The notes beneath the pieces are model-generated. The model was not told where the DNA came from and did no database searches. It saw only the letters and a program-made list of their open reading frames with translations. Shown piece by piece: positions 1 through 8,010 of a stretch of 64,000 bases of DNA. The DNA comes from Photorhabdus australis DSM 17609 (GTDB lineage Bacteria > Pseudomonadota > Gammaproteobacteria > Enterobacterales > Enterobacteriaceae), in NCBI RefSeq assembly GCF_000711895.1, contig NZ_JONO01000009.1, positions 62,001-126,000 on the forward strand, read 5' to 3'. Each line of letters starts with the position of its first letter. Positions within the stretch are counted from its first letter, which is position 1. Made by a program: the position numbers and the translations under genes.

Positions 1-2
1 CC

Positions 3-551
3 ACAGCAGATACCTCCAGCAAATCATCAGCAATGACAGCAACCCACACATCAACGGGTTATAACAACCATTCAGATAGTTTGTGGACAACATTCAACAA
101 TAATGTTGCCCTCACCTGGGATGCGCCCAACAATGAATTTTATCTTCCGGTAATTACCTGGCATAACAGATATACCTACGATAAAGACAAGACCGACAAA
201 TATAATGAACGTCCCTGGGGCTTCGGTTATGGTAAATACCGTTACGACAAAGACAATGATTGGCATTCTCTCTATGCAATGGCTTTTATGGATTCTCATA
301 ACCGTCTGGAACCTATCGTTGGCTATGGATTTCAGAAAATGTGGATACCCGGTGATTTAGACGGCTTCCGGCTGGGGGTTGGTTTTACTCTGAGTGTTAC
401 AGCTCGCCACGATTATTACTATGTTCCTATTCCACTCCCATTACCATTGTTCTCTGTGGAATATGATCGACTGTCATTTCAGGGTACCTACATTCCAGGC
501 ACATATAATAATGGTAACGTATTCTTCGCCTGGCTACGCTGGCAGTGGTAA
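3..551 (+). CDS. pagP: Lipid A palmitoyltransferase PagP (5' end outside window)
   Basis: Outer-membrane beta-barrel enzyme that moves a palmitate from phospholipid to lipid A. The frame is open from base 3, so the signal peptide and first residues lie before the window; the ATG at 33 is probably internal. Visible family features are the conserved TWHNR segment with the catalytic His, the FMDSHNRLEP segment with the Asp-Ser pair, alternating aromatic strands typical of an eight-strand barrel, and the C-terminal FAWLRWQW ending in an aromatic residue as barrel proteins do. In enteric bacteria pagP is activated by PhoP, and phoPQ lies at 27.5 kb here. A strong terminator follows. Family call is firm; the true start cannot be seen. 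Confidence 0.93.
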   Translation, partial: TADTSSKSSAMTATHTSTGYNNHSDSLWTTFNNNVALTWDAPNNEFYLPVITWHNRYTYDKDKTDKYNERPWGFGYGKYRYDKDNDWHSLYAMAFMDSHNRLEPIVGYGFQKMWIPGDLDGFRLGVGFTLSVTARHDYYYVPIPLPLPLFSVEYDRLSFQGTYIPGTYNNGNVFFAWLRWQW

Positions 552-563
552 CGTAAAAAGTAA

Positions 564-593
564 AAACACCAGACTGATATAAGTCTGGTGTTT
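564..593. terminator. Bidirectional intrinsic terminator between pagP and aroP
   Basis: A perfect 12-bp stem (564-575 paired with 582-593) closes a 6-nt loop. An A-run precedes it and a T-run follows, so it can end pagP on the plus strand and aroP on the minus strand, which converge here. Confidence 0.85.
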
Positions 594-616
594 GATAGTG
601 ATAATCCGGGTATCAA

Positions 617-1996
617 TCACCCCTGATTCATTGTCTTCAATTTATTCCGCTGGGAACGAGATGTCATAAACCCAATCCATAAGACACCCACCCAAAATGG
701 CATCAGAATGACTGAAATACGGATACTTTCTGTCATCAAAATAATGACCAGAATAAAGGCCAGGAAAACCAGACACAGATAATTACTAAATGGGTACCAG
801 AATGCCTTAAACGATGGTTCTACACCCTCTTTAACTTTCTGGGCCCGGAATTTTAAATGAGCCATACAAATCATGACCCAGTTAATAACCAGCGTTGTGA
901 CCACCAGCGCCATCAATAATTCAAGCGCTTTGCCTGGCATCACATAGTTAATTAATACACCAATCGAGGTTGCTAATGCAGACATCACGATAGCCCTGAC
1001 CGGAACTCCACTCCTATTAACTTTTGTTAAAATTTTAGGCGCGTTACCCTGTTTTGCTAAACCATACAGCATACGGCTGTTACAATATACGCCGCTGTTA
1101 TAAACAGATAATGCAGCAGTCAGGACAACAATATTCAGAATATTCGCCACCCAGAAACTATCCAGGTTATGAAAAATCATAACAAATGGGCTTTCACCTT
1201 CAATAACATTACTCCACGGATAAAGCGACAATAACACCGTCAGAGAGCCGATATAGAAAATTAATATCCTATATACCACCTGGTTGGTTGCTTTAGGAAT
1301 ACTGATTCGCGGATTCTCTGCTTCAGCTGCAGTAACACCAACCAATTCCAAACCACCAAAAGAGAACATCAGTACCGCCATTGCCATAATAAGACCAGAA
1401 GCCCCATTAGGCATAAAACCACCGTATTGCCAAAGATTGGTGATACTGGCCTGTGGGCCACCCTTACCACTGATTAATAGATAAGCCCCAAAAACAATCA
1501 TACAGATAATTGCAGCAACTTTAATGATTGCAAACCAAAATTCTGTTTCACCATATAATCGAACGTTAATTAAATTTACGCTATTGATTAAAACAAAGAA
1601 TACCATCGCAGATACCCAAGTCGGAATATCAGGCCACCAGTAATGAATATACATTCCAACAGCCGTTAATTCTGCCATTCCGACCAGAGTAAACATTGCC
1701 CAGTAATTCCATCCCGATAAGAAACCGGGAAAATCTCCCCAATATTTATATGCAAAATGGCTAAACGATCCAGCTACAGGTTCTTCAACAACCATCTCTC
1801 CTAGCTGACGCATAATCAGAAATGCGATAAAACCTGCAACCGAGTATCCTAAAAGTACGGAGGGACCTGCCATTTTTATGGTTTGTGCAATACCGAGAAA
1901 CAACCCAGTCCCAACAGCTCCCCCTAAGGCAATAAGCTGAATATGTCGGTTTTTTAAACCGCGTTTAAGTGTTGATTGCTGCGATTGTCCTGCCAT
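617..1996 (-). CDS. aroP: Aromatic amino acid permease AroP
   Basis: Inner-membrane proton symporter of the amino acid-polyamine-organocation family that imports Phe, Tyr and Trp. The protein is about 459 residues with roughly 12 hydrophobic segments. It opens with LKRGLKNRHIQLIALGGAVG and carries RQLGEMVVEEPVAGSFSHFA, FSFGGLELVGVTAAEAENP and ALSVYNSGVYCNSRMLYG, all closely matching E. coli AroP. I place the start at the ATG at 1996, preceded by GAGG, rather than at an upstream TTG. PheP is the nearest alternative, but the N-terminal and middle motifs read as AroP. The tyrosine it imports could feed the isocyanide pathway at 42 kb; that link is inference. Confidence 0.9.
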   Translation of the reverse strand: MAGQSQQSTLKRGLKNRHIQLIALGGAVGTGLFLGIAQTIKMAGPSVLLGYSVAGFIAFLIMRQLGEMVVEEPVAGSFSHFAYKYWGDFPGFLSGWNYWAMFTLVGMAELTAVGMYIHYWWPDIPTWVSAMVFFVLINSVNLINVRLYGETEFWFAIIKVAAIICMIVFGAYLLISGKGGPQASITNLWQYGGFMPNGASGLIMAMAVLMFSFGGLELVGVTAAEAENPRISIPKATNQVVYRILIFYIGSLTVLLSLYPWSNVIEGESPFVMIFHNLDSFWVANILNIVVLTAALSVYNSGVYCNSRMLYGLAKQGNAPKILTKVNRSGVPVRAIVMSALATSIGVLINYVMPGKALELLMALVVTTLVINWVMICMAHLKFRAQKVKEGVEPSFKAFWYPFSNYLCLVFLAFILVIILMTESIRISVILMPFWVGVLWIGFMTSRSQRNKLKTMNQG

Positions 1997-2055
1997 CTTG
2001 TCCTCTTGCTGCAACTTTTATTTTGTTATGAGTGGGAAAACAACCGATTCCCATT

Positions 2056-2182
2056 TATAGCCGTTATCTTTCAAGTTGCCTTCTTGTTGGCTGCACTCAC
2101 TCACCCCGGTCACAGAGTTATCTATGCTCCCGGGGATTCGCTCCCTTGCCGTCGCGATGCAATTTGAAATCTATTGGGTATA
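2056..2182 (+). repeat. ERIC element, copy 1
   Basis: A 127-bp element with ends TATA..GGGTATA and the two ERIC core blocks (a CTCACTCACCCCGGTCAC block and a CTCCCGGGGATTCGCTC block). It matches copies at 4207, 4332 and 27171 with only scattered substitutions. It lies just upstream of aroP and downstream of mgrB, so it could be transcribed in the aroP leader and fold into a long hairpin. Confidence 0.88.
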
Positions 2183-2293
2183 TCTGCTTTGCTCAAAGCA
2201 GACAAAACACTTGCCTTATAGAAGGTGGATACTAAACATATATGTTAGCACAGATACAGCAAGGGAGAATGGCTGATGAGTATTAACAACTAA

Positions 2294-2437
2294 TCAGAAA
2301 GGAAGATATCGGGTCACAAAACAGATACCTGAATCAAACTTTTCACCCTGATCACAGTAGCGGTCCAAAGCCAGCAGGTATAAGAACAGACATATTCCAA
2401 GTAATACTAAGATTGCAATGGTTTTTTTTATGCCCAA
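2294..2437 (-). CDS. mgrB: PhoQ inhibitor MgrB (47-residue membrane peptide)
   Basis: Small inner-membrane protein that binds PhoQ and represses its kinase activity as feedback in the PhoPQ system. Read from a TTG at 2437, preceded by AAGGA about nine bases upstream, it has exactly 47 residues, the length of E. coli MgrB. Residues 6-24 form one membrane segment. Cys16, Cys28 and Cys39 fall at the same positions as in E. coli; Cys28 and Cys39 are the periplasmic pair needed for activity. The C-terminal half keeps the pattern CDQ, F-x-SGIC and a final Pro-aromatic (CDQGEKF, SGIC, YLPF). phoPQ is present 25 kb away. The only weak point is the TTG start. The TGA stop is at 2294-2296. Confidence 0.9.
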   Translation of the reverse strand: MGIKKTIAILVLLGICLFLYLLALDRYCDQGEKFDSGICFVTRYLPF

Positions 2438-2691
2438 TTCTATATTCCTTAAGCTTAGTTAGCACTCAATACACATAAGAATAAATTCAAGAAATTATAT
2501 TTTACAATAATGAAAATAAGAAAAGTATCCATCCTGTGCTTCTGTTGTGGAGAAATCACTCTAGCAACATGTCATACCAGTAAATGTGTCGGAACAAATT
2601 AAACAAATACTGAATTATAGGGATTCTATTCTCTGGAACAAAAAAATCAATTGTCACATTTAGTTACAATCTGGCTCACTATGCCAACGCT

Positions 2692-2721
2692 TTGTCATAT
2701 TTAAAAAAAGTTGTGTATACT
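2692..2721 (+). promoter_or_regulatory. Predicted sigma-70 promoter of the AraC-type regulator
   Basis: TTGTCA at 2692-2697 and TATACT at 2716-2721 are separated by 18 bp, placing transcription start near 2728, about 25 bp before the regulator's ATG. The region 2438-2691 between mgrB and this promoter is AT-rich and holds no gene; it must contain the divergent mgrB promoter, but I could not find a convincing PhoP box in it. Confidence 0.6.
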
Positions 2722-2752
2722 TCTTTCACTTTCAACCAGAACGAAATTGTTA

Positions 2753-3136
2753 ATGCCACAGGATAATCACTTAGCACTTGTATACGCTCTCAGCAAATGG
2801 ATTGAGAATCACCTTGGCCGGGTTATCCACCTGGAAGAATTGGCAGCTTACTCAGGCTATTCGCTTTGGCATATGCAGAAGATATTCAAGGATATTACCG
2901 GAATTTCGCTTGGCAAATATATCCGCCAACGACGTCTGGCTGGTGCTGTTCATCTCTTAAGAAACAGCTCTTTATCTATTTTCGATATCGCCCTGGATTT
3001 TGGCTTTGGTTCACAGTCTCATTTCACTTACATGTTCCGCAAAGAATATGGCATAACACCTTATGATTTCCGGCAGACTCCAGATATTGAACTTGAGGTA
3101 AAACTCCCTCTTCATTTCGCCAATAGCTGCTCATGA
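2753..3136 (+). CDS. AraC/XylS-family transcriptional activator, MarA/SoxS-like
   Basis: A single-domain AraC-type DNA-binding protein of 127 residues, the size of MarA. Two helix-turn-helix units are visible: VIHLEELAAYSGYSLWHMQKIFK (about 24-46) and the second around LSIFDIALDFGFGSQSHFTYMFRKEYGITPYDFR (about 73-106), with the family signature FGSQSHFTYMFR. There is no ligand-binding domain, so control is probably by expression level, as for MarA, SoxS and Rob. I chose the ATG at 2753 (MPQDN) because an upstream TTG-initiated extension would begin inside the promoter. It is a single gene, followed 86 bp later by yidA. Which regulon it controls cannot be told from sequence. Confidence 0.85.
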   Translation: MPQDNHLALVYALSKWIENHLGRVIHLEELAAYSGYSLWHMQKIFKDITGISLGKYIRQRRLAGAVHLLRNSSLSIFDIALDFGFGSQSHFTYMFRKEYGITPYDFRQTPDIELEVKLPLHFANSCS

Positions 3137-3222
3137 CACGATCATCAGGAAAAGAAATGCCTTGTAAGCGAGCAATTATACAACAAAGTAGCGGTACCTA
3201 ATCAGGCTTTCAGGAGAGAGAA

Positions 3223-4029
3223 ATGTCAATAAAATTGATCGCCATTGATCTTGATGGCACTTTACTGAACGAAAGTCATCAGATCACTCCCCCAGTTAAG
3301 CAAGCTATTCATCATGCCAGAAAACAGGGAATTCATATTGTTCTAGCTTCTGGCCGGCCTTTTACTGGCATCCAGCGATACTTACAGGAATTAGAACTAA
3401 ACGAAACGGACAATTACTGCATCAGTAGCAATGGCAGTGTTGTCCATCAGGCAAATGACGGTGAACATTTGTTAGAAAATTTATTGGATTTTAAAGACTA
3501 TCTGTTTTTTGAGTCGCTTTCCCGTGAAATAGGCGTTCATCTTCATGCTTTAGAATTTAATAGAATATATACGGCCAACCGTGATATCAGTCCATATACC
3601 GTTAGAGAAGCCTTCCTCACCGACACACCTTTAATTTATTGCCCTGTTGATGAAATGGACAAAGAAATGTGTTTCACTAAATTAATGATGATAGATCATC
3701 CCAATATCCTCAGTGATGCTATCAATTTCATCCCAGCAGATGCTTATGAGCACTATACGTTGATGCAAAGCAGCCCCTATTTTCTAGAAATTCTCAGTAA
3801 AGAAGCCAACAAAGGCACGGCGGTCAAAGTCATCGCTGATCATCTGGGTATCACCAGAGATAAAATTATGTGTATCGGTGATCACAATAATGACTTAGCT
3901 ATGATCGAATTCGCCGGTGTGGGTGTTGCAATGGGGAATGCGGAACAAAGTGTTAAAAATATCGCTCAATTTATTACCGCAACAAATGAACAAGATGGAG
4001 TAGCAATAGCTATAAATAAATTCCTATAA
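3223..4029 (+). CDS. yidA: HAD-superfamily sugar phosphatase YidA
   Basis: Cytoplasmic Cof-type HAD phosphatase acting on sugar phosphates. The 268-residue length is close to E. coli YidA (270). Motif I is AIDLDGTLL (residues 7-15) with nucleophile Asp9, motif II is LASGRP (about 42-47), the conserved lysine lies in EANKGTAVK, and motif IV is IGDHNNDLAM, which binds Mg2+. CAGGAGAGAG precedes the ATG. It is transcribed alone and followed by a hairpin at 4084. Related Cof phosphatases overlap in substrate, so the exact substrate is inferred from the family. Confidence 0.9.
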   Translation: MSIKLIAIDLDGTLLNESHQITPPVKQAIHHARKQGIHIVLASGRPFTGIQRYLQELELNETDNYCISSNGSVVHQANDGEHLLENLLDFKDYLFFESLSREIGVHLHALEFNRIYTANRDISPYTVREAFLTDTPLIYCPVDEMDKEMCFTKLMMIDHPNILSDAINFIPADAYEHYTLMQSSPYFLEILSKEANKGTAVKVIADHLGITRDKIMCIGDHNNDLAMIEFAGVGVAMGNAEQSVKNIAQFITATNEQDGVAIAINKFL

Positions 4030-4083
4030 AGTGGTTTATTTTATAAAACAAAAAATCCACTGATAATTATTTTAAATTAGATG

Positions 4084-4113
4084 ACTAAACGGAAAAATTT
4101 CGTTTAGTTATTC
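4084..4113 (+). terminator. Intrinsic terminator after yidA
   Basis: ACTAAACG (4084-4091) pairs with CGTTTAGT (4101-4108), with additional A/T pairing inside, followed by a T-rich stretch (TATTCTTA). Confidence 0.65.
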
Positions 4114-4206
4114 TTATATTTTAAGAATTTCCCACCTCATTACCCTCCCTGATATTTCGATCTTGAAAACAAAATAATGTTACAACTCACAAGAACTATT
4201 TAGTTC

Positions 4207-4333
4207 TATACCCTTCATCTTTCAAGCTGCTGCTTTGTTGGCTGCGTTCACTTACCCCAGTCACATAGTTATCTATGCTCCTGGGGATGCGTTCTCTTGC
4301 CGCCGCACTGCAACTTGAAATCTATTGGGTATA
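4207..4333 (+). repeat. ERIC element, copy 2 (head of a tandem pair)
   Basis: 127 bp with the same ends and core blocks as the copy at 2056. It is the most diverged of the four (for example TTCACTTACCCCAG and CTCCTGGGGATGCG). Its terminal TA is shared with the next element, which starts at 4332 in the same orientation. Confidence 0.87.
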
Positions 4334-4458
4334 TACCCGTCATCTTTCAAGTTGCTTCTTTGTTGGCTGCACTCACTCACCCCGGTCACATCGTTATCTA
4401 TGCTCCCGGGGATTCGCTCCCTTGCCGCCGCGATGCATCTTGAAATCCATAGGGTATA
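4332..4458 (+). repeat. ERIC element, copy 3, overlapping the end of yddG
   Basis: 127 bp, same orientation as copy 2, with which it shares the terminal TA dinucleotide. Bases 4398-4458 are read on the minus strand as the last codons and stop codon of yddG. Confidence 0.88.
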
Positions 4459-5351
4459 ATTGCTAACCAGCAAATAATTGCCCCCACCGTAACCATTAGC
4501 ACCCCCTGCCAAAACGAAAAAGAAAGCGCTGTGCTAAGTAACAATGATGAAAAAGCGGTAGATATAATTGGCGTGAAATAAGATAACGTCGCCAATAATG
4601 CAACATGCCCCCTAATTATCGCCACTGTCCATGCAGCATTCGCGACACCAATAACCGCTCCAGCAAACAATAACATACTAACACTACGAAGAGTTATCAC
4701 CATTTCAGGAGGAGAAGTGAAGAAGTATTGAATCCATAATGCCAAAGCCGTTAGGATAAAAAACAACGACATGCCATTTTTACCCTCCGACATTATTTTT
4801 GTAATGTTACAATACATCGCCCAAATAATTGCACCAGCAAAAGCCAATCCATAGCTTAATGGATTACTCTGGATATTCTCCATCATTTGCCTGAATGACC
4901 AGCTATTGTCACCACTCATCACCCAACTGATCCCCAAAATAGACAACAATAAGCCGGGATATAACCACCAGTTCACTTTCTGCTTATTAACAATGACTGA
5001 TAATAAGACTGTAAAACCCGGCCACAGGTAATTAACCATGCCTAATTCAATTGCCTGAACACGATTATTGGCAAAACCTAATGCGAGTGATAAACAAATT
5101 TCATAACTGACAAATAACAGACTTCCAAGCCATAAATAGGCTTTAGGAAAAGCGCTGATTTTTGGCAAACCTATTAGCAGAACCAAAAAAATTGAGCCAA
5201 CAGTATAAATAAGAGCTGCACCACCTATAGGCCCAAAACTTTCACTAATACTCCTTATCAAACCAACGATTGCACTCCACAGTACAATCGCCAATATTCC
5301 ATATACCGTAGCTTTTTGTTGTCCAATCCCTGCCTTCACATTCATCTCCAT
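4398..5351 (-). CDS. yddG: Aromatic amino acid exporter YddG (DMT superfamily), with an ERIC-encoded tail
   Basis: Inner-membrane drug/metabolite transporter with about ten hydrophobic helices and two EamA repeats, exporting aromatic amino acids. Family matches are GILAIVLWSAIVGLIRSISE, LLFVSYEICLSLALGFAN, QAIELGMVNYLWP, GLAFAGAIIWAMYC and LSFSFWQGVLMV. The E. coli protein ends shortly after the CWLA segment. Here the frame enters ERIC copy 3 and adds about 19 residues ending in SESPGA before the stop, so the tail is repeat-encoded. The start is the ATG at 5351 (MEMN) or the ATG two codons in; no clear Shine-Dalgarno site separates them. Function is confident at family level; the effect of the tail is unknown. 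Confidence 0.88.
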   Translation of the reverse strand: MEMNVKAGIGQQKATVYGILAIVLWSAIVGLIRSISESFGPIGGAALIYTVGSIFLVLLIGLPKISAFPKAYLWLGSLLFVSYEICLSLALGFANNRVQAIELGMVNYLWPGFTVLLSVIVNKQKVNWWLYPGLLLSILGISWVMSGDNSWSFRQMMENIQSNPLSYGLAFAGAIIWAMYCNITKIMSEGKNGMSLFFILTALALWIQYFFTSPPEMVITLRSVSMLLFAGAVIGVANAAWTVAIIRGHVALLATLSYFTPIISTAFSSLLLSTALSFSFWQGVLMVTVGAIICWLAIIPYGFQDASRRQGSESPGA

Positions 5352-5376
5352 ACTCAGAATCTATTCCAATAGGCTG

Positions 5377-5877
5377 TTATTCGTCACCTAATTCTCTGTC
5401 ACGCTGAACCAAATAAATCAATACCAAGATGATAGTGACAAAGAAACGGAAAGCGCTGGACACACCGTTCCATTGTTTAGACATCCACATCCCAAACCAT
5501 TCACCACCAATTGACATAAACGCGACTTGCCAGGTCAGGAAACCCAAAGTCAAGCCAGCTATCGCAATAGCTTTATTCTTATTAAAAACAACAGCACTAG
5601 ATTTCAAATTCGCCAGCAAGAGAATACCACCGATCCAACACAACACTGCGGTGAAAGTTTCCAGAGCAATAATTACAATATAACCAATATGATGTAACAC
5701 CGGTGAATAAATTGCACGATAAGTAATGGTAGTATCAGGGAAAACGGTATCCATCATAAATACATGCTGTACAAATGCAAAATTAGTACCATAGTCTGTA
5801 ATGTTGCCAAAAGCGACTAATGTAGCAAACAAAGCAATTGCACAGACAGTCAAAGCCTTAGATAAACGAATAATCAT
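5377..5877 (-). CDS. DUF2165-type small integral membrane protein
   Basis: A 166-residue protein with four hydrophobic segments (roughly residues 6-26, 58-85, 98-118 and 135-155) and the DUF2165-like signature NITDYGTNFAFVQHVFMMDTVFPD followed by GGEWFGMWMSKQWNG. The function of this family is not known to me. I set the start at the ATG at 5877, which has GAGGACTC eight bases upstream, instead of a TTG five codons earlier. It lies 25 bp upstream of yddG on the same strand, so the two may be co-transcribed. Confidence 0.75.
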   Translation of the reverse strand: MIIRLSKALTVCAIALFATLVAFGNITDYGTNFAFVQHVFMMDTVFPDTTITYRAIYSPVLHHIGYIVIIALETFTAVLCWIGGILLLANLKSSAVVFNKNKAIAIAGLTLGFLTWQVAFMSIGGEWFGMWMSKQWNGVSSAFRFFVTIILVLIYLVQRDRELGDE

Positions 5878-6099
5878 TTGTTGAGTCCTCAAAGAATAAA
5901 AATAACTTAAGTACCAATAAGATCACAAAGCCCACAAACTATCATATAACTTAACAATTATCACCCTATTATTACATATTCAACCATATGATCATCTTCT
6001 TAGAATATTTCTATCCAATTTGTAACTTATATTTTTCTGTTCATACCATCATCAAATCAGTTATTATCTATTTAATATTTATTTACCTGACTATTCTTT

Positions 6100-6528
6100 A
6101 TGGATGATTCTCTGTTTAATGCAATAAAAAGCTATTTCAGGCAAAAACTGAGTAGAATAGATTATATTATCAACTTTATTACAGCGGCGGTTATTCTCGG
6201 AACGCTGATTTTCTTATCTGGTTACCTGGCAGAAAACAATTATGCTGCCTATATGCAATATGAAATATCAGTATGGTTGTATATAATTTCTATTGGCTTA
6301 TGGGCGATGTGTTCCTTCGCCACTGTTTACTACTTAATTATGAAAACAGCTTTCAGGTTTAATAACGCAGGGTTATATGGCTGGCCAATATCTATTTTTA
6401 TTTATCTATGTAGTGTCTTACCAAACTATCTTTCTGATAGAATAGTCACGTATTCACCACTTATCAGCCTTGTTGGAATCATTCTTGCTTTCACGCTTCC
6501 TGCAAGAAAAAATAATAATAAAAGGTAA
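6100..6528 (+). CDS. Small four-helix membrane protein, DUF805-like
   Basis: 142 residues with hydrophobic segments at about 21-42, 55-80, 92-108 and 118-136, and the short motif RFNNAGLYGWP between helices 2 and 3, which resembles the R..N.G..GW loop of DUF805 proteins. The basic C-terminus (RKNNNKR) would be cytoplasmic. No clear ribosome-binding site precedes the ATG at 6100. It is divergent from the DUF2165 gene across a 220-bp AT-rich spacer. Family assignment is tentative; the coding call rests on length and the regular hydrophobic pattern. Confidence 0.6.
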   Translation: MDDSLFNAIKSYFRQKLSRIDYIINFITAAVILGTLIFLSGYLAENNYAAYMQYEISVWLYIISIGLWAMCSFATVYYLIMKTAFRFNNAGLYGWPISIFIYLCSVLPNYLSDRIVTYSPLISLVGIILAFTLPARKNNNKR

Positions 6529-6929
6529 TATTTATCTCATATATCATAAATTTTATTTAATTTTAATATTGTCTGTGGTAGTAATAGTCGTTATAGAATA
6601 AAACGACTATTACTTGCATATCATCTTATCACCACTAAATATTTCACTATTCAGCAATGCCCTGTTTCTATAACTGCCTATTGTTATCCCTTATTAAAAT
6701 AATTAATTCTCAAGAAAATAATAGAAGAGATCTGGATTCAATACAAAGGAAACGGGTTATTCTTGATTAAAGATTATTGAGGTAAACGGTGGGTGAGATA
6801 AAACAAAGCAAAGATGAGTTCGAAGAATAAACCATGAAGATTTATAATATTGATTACCAAAAAACCATGCCACAGAAGCCGATTTCATAAAGCAACTTCT
6901 GTAACATGATCTTACTCTGAGAGCAAAAA
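6529..6929. other. Gap of 400 bp with a hairpin and coding relics
   Basis: A 13-bp perfect stem (6580-6592 with 6602-6614) sits just after the membrane-protein gene and may end its transcript, although no T-run follows. At 6791-6888 short open pieces follow one another on the plus strand (one ending SKDEFEE then stop, then MKIYNIDYQKTMPQKPIS then stop). They look like decayed gene ends rather than active genes. I see nothing else. Confidence 0.4.
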
Positions 6930-7757
6930 CTATCCTTTATACTTCTCAACCAATGCCAACGCTATCGACTCAGTTTGTGCATCAGGATTACCACTGATGT
7001 CATCCGGTCTAAAATGCATCTGGAATGCACTGATTGTTTTACGAGTATCTTCATCAAGTACGCCTGTTTGCGGAATGGTATAGCCATATTTAGCTAATGT
7101 TTTCTGTATTAACTCAACAGAAGCCATGTCATTCCATTTCCTGCCAGCCATGTATTTTTCAACGGTGGTATCATCAGGCCATGCACCAATACCCTGTTCG
7201 GCCAATCTCTTCCAAGGGAAAAGTTTACCTGGATCATACTTTCTCAGAGGAGCAATATCACTGTGACCAATGACATTTTCCGGTTCAATGTTATAACGCT
7301 GGATAATATCTTTTGCCATACGCGCTAATAGATCGATCTGCTGCTCATTGAATGGATACCACTCTTTCTCAAGTAGCCTTTCCGTAAACCCTTTATTGAC
7401 AATTTCAATTCCAATAGAGGTGTCATTCAAGTCCTTCCGACCATTCCATGCACTCACACCCGCATGCCATGCCCTTTTATCTTCAGGAACTAATTCCAGA
7501 GCAACCGGCTTCCCTTTCACATAACTCGGCAATGAAGGAATCAAATAATGAGCACTGACACCGCCCTGAGTTAATATACGCAAAGAATCTTCATCATTGA
7601 CAGCGGTATAGTGAAATACCAAAAACCTTATTCTGTCATTCTGACTTTGTGAAGGAAAAGAGCTATCAGCCTGATAAGTCCCCCTATCTTTCAAGTGATG
7701 TTGGCTAGAACACCCCGCCAATAACATCAATAAGCTAACCAATATGATCTTCTTCAT
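6930..7757 (-). CDS. amiD: Outer-membrane lipoprotein N-acetylmuramoyl-L-alanine amidase AmiD
   Basis: Zinc amidase that cleaves muropeptides and anhydro-muropeptides between MurNAc and L-Ala. The N-terminus is a lipoprotein signal (MKKIILVSLLMLLAGCSSQ, acylated Cys16). The amidase_2 domain covers about 42-190, with zinc ligands in FHYTAV (His49) and GHSDIAP, a second WHAG segment, and the substrate region GIEIVNKG. A C-terminal peptidoglycan-binding domain covers about 205-270 (VELIQKTLAKYGY, TRKTISAFQMHFRP). AGGGAG precedes the ATG. The 275-residue length matches E. coli AmiD (276). It is transcribed alone. Confidence 0.92.
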   Translation of the reverse strand: MKKIILVSLLMLLAGCSSQHHLKDRGTYQADSSFPSQSQNDRIRFLVFHYTAVNDEDSLRILTQGGVSAHYLIPSLPSYVKGKPVALELVPEDKRAWHAGVSAWNGRKDLNDTSIGIEIVNKGFTERLLEKEWYPFNEQQIDLLARMAKDIIQRYNIEPENVIGHSDIAPLRKYDPGKLFPWKRLAEQGIGAWPDDTTVEKYMAGRKWNDMASVELIQKTLAKYGYTIPQTGVLDEDTRKTISAFQMHFRPDDISGNPDAQTESIALALVEKYKG

Positions 7758-8010
7758 AATCTCCCTGTCCCACCTATTAATTTAAAACGAGATAATAACA
7801 CAAATAAACTAAATGAATACAAAATAAAATTCATATTTTATATGATTTTTTTATGGAATCATTGGCGACATTCTTGATATAGAACACAAGGAAAAATGCC
7901 CTATTACCACAACTTCAATGGCAATAAGGCATAAACGATAAGCAAAACGTGAAAGGTAATCAGAGTCTATATCATTAAATAATATTAACTATATCCTCTG
8001 TTCTGGTATT

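Noticed and set aside
2580..2610. PhoP box upstream of mgrB
   Set aside because: A TGTTTA followed by TGTTCC has the wrong spacing and lies about 150 bp from the start codon.
4273..4512. 79-codon minus-strand frame ending in SPGA
   Set aside because: It is an out-of-frame reading of yddG and the two ERIC copies. It also ends SPGA only because it uses ERIC copy 2.
6791..6888. Small gene MKIYNIDYQKTMPQKPIS
   Set aside because: Eighteen codons, no known family, surrounded by other short broken frames; treated as relic.
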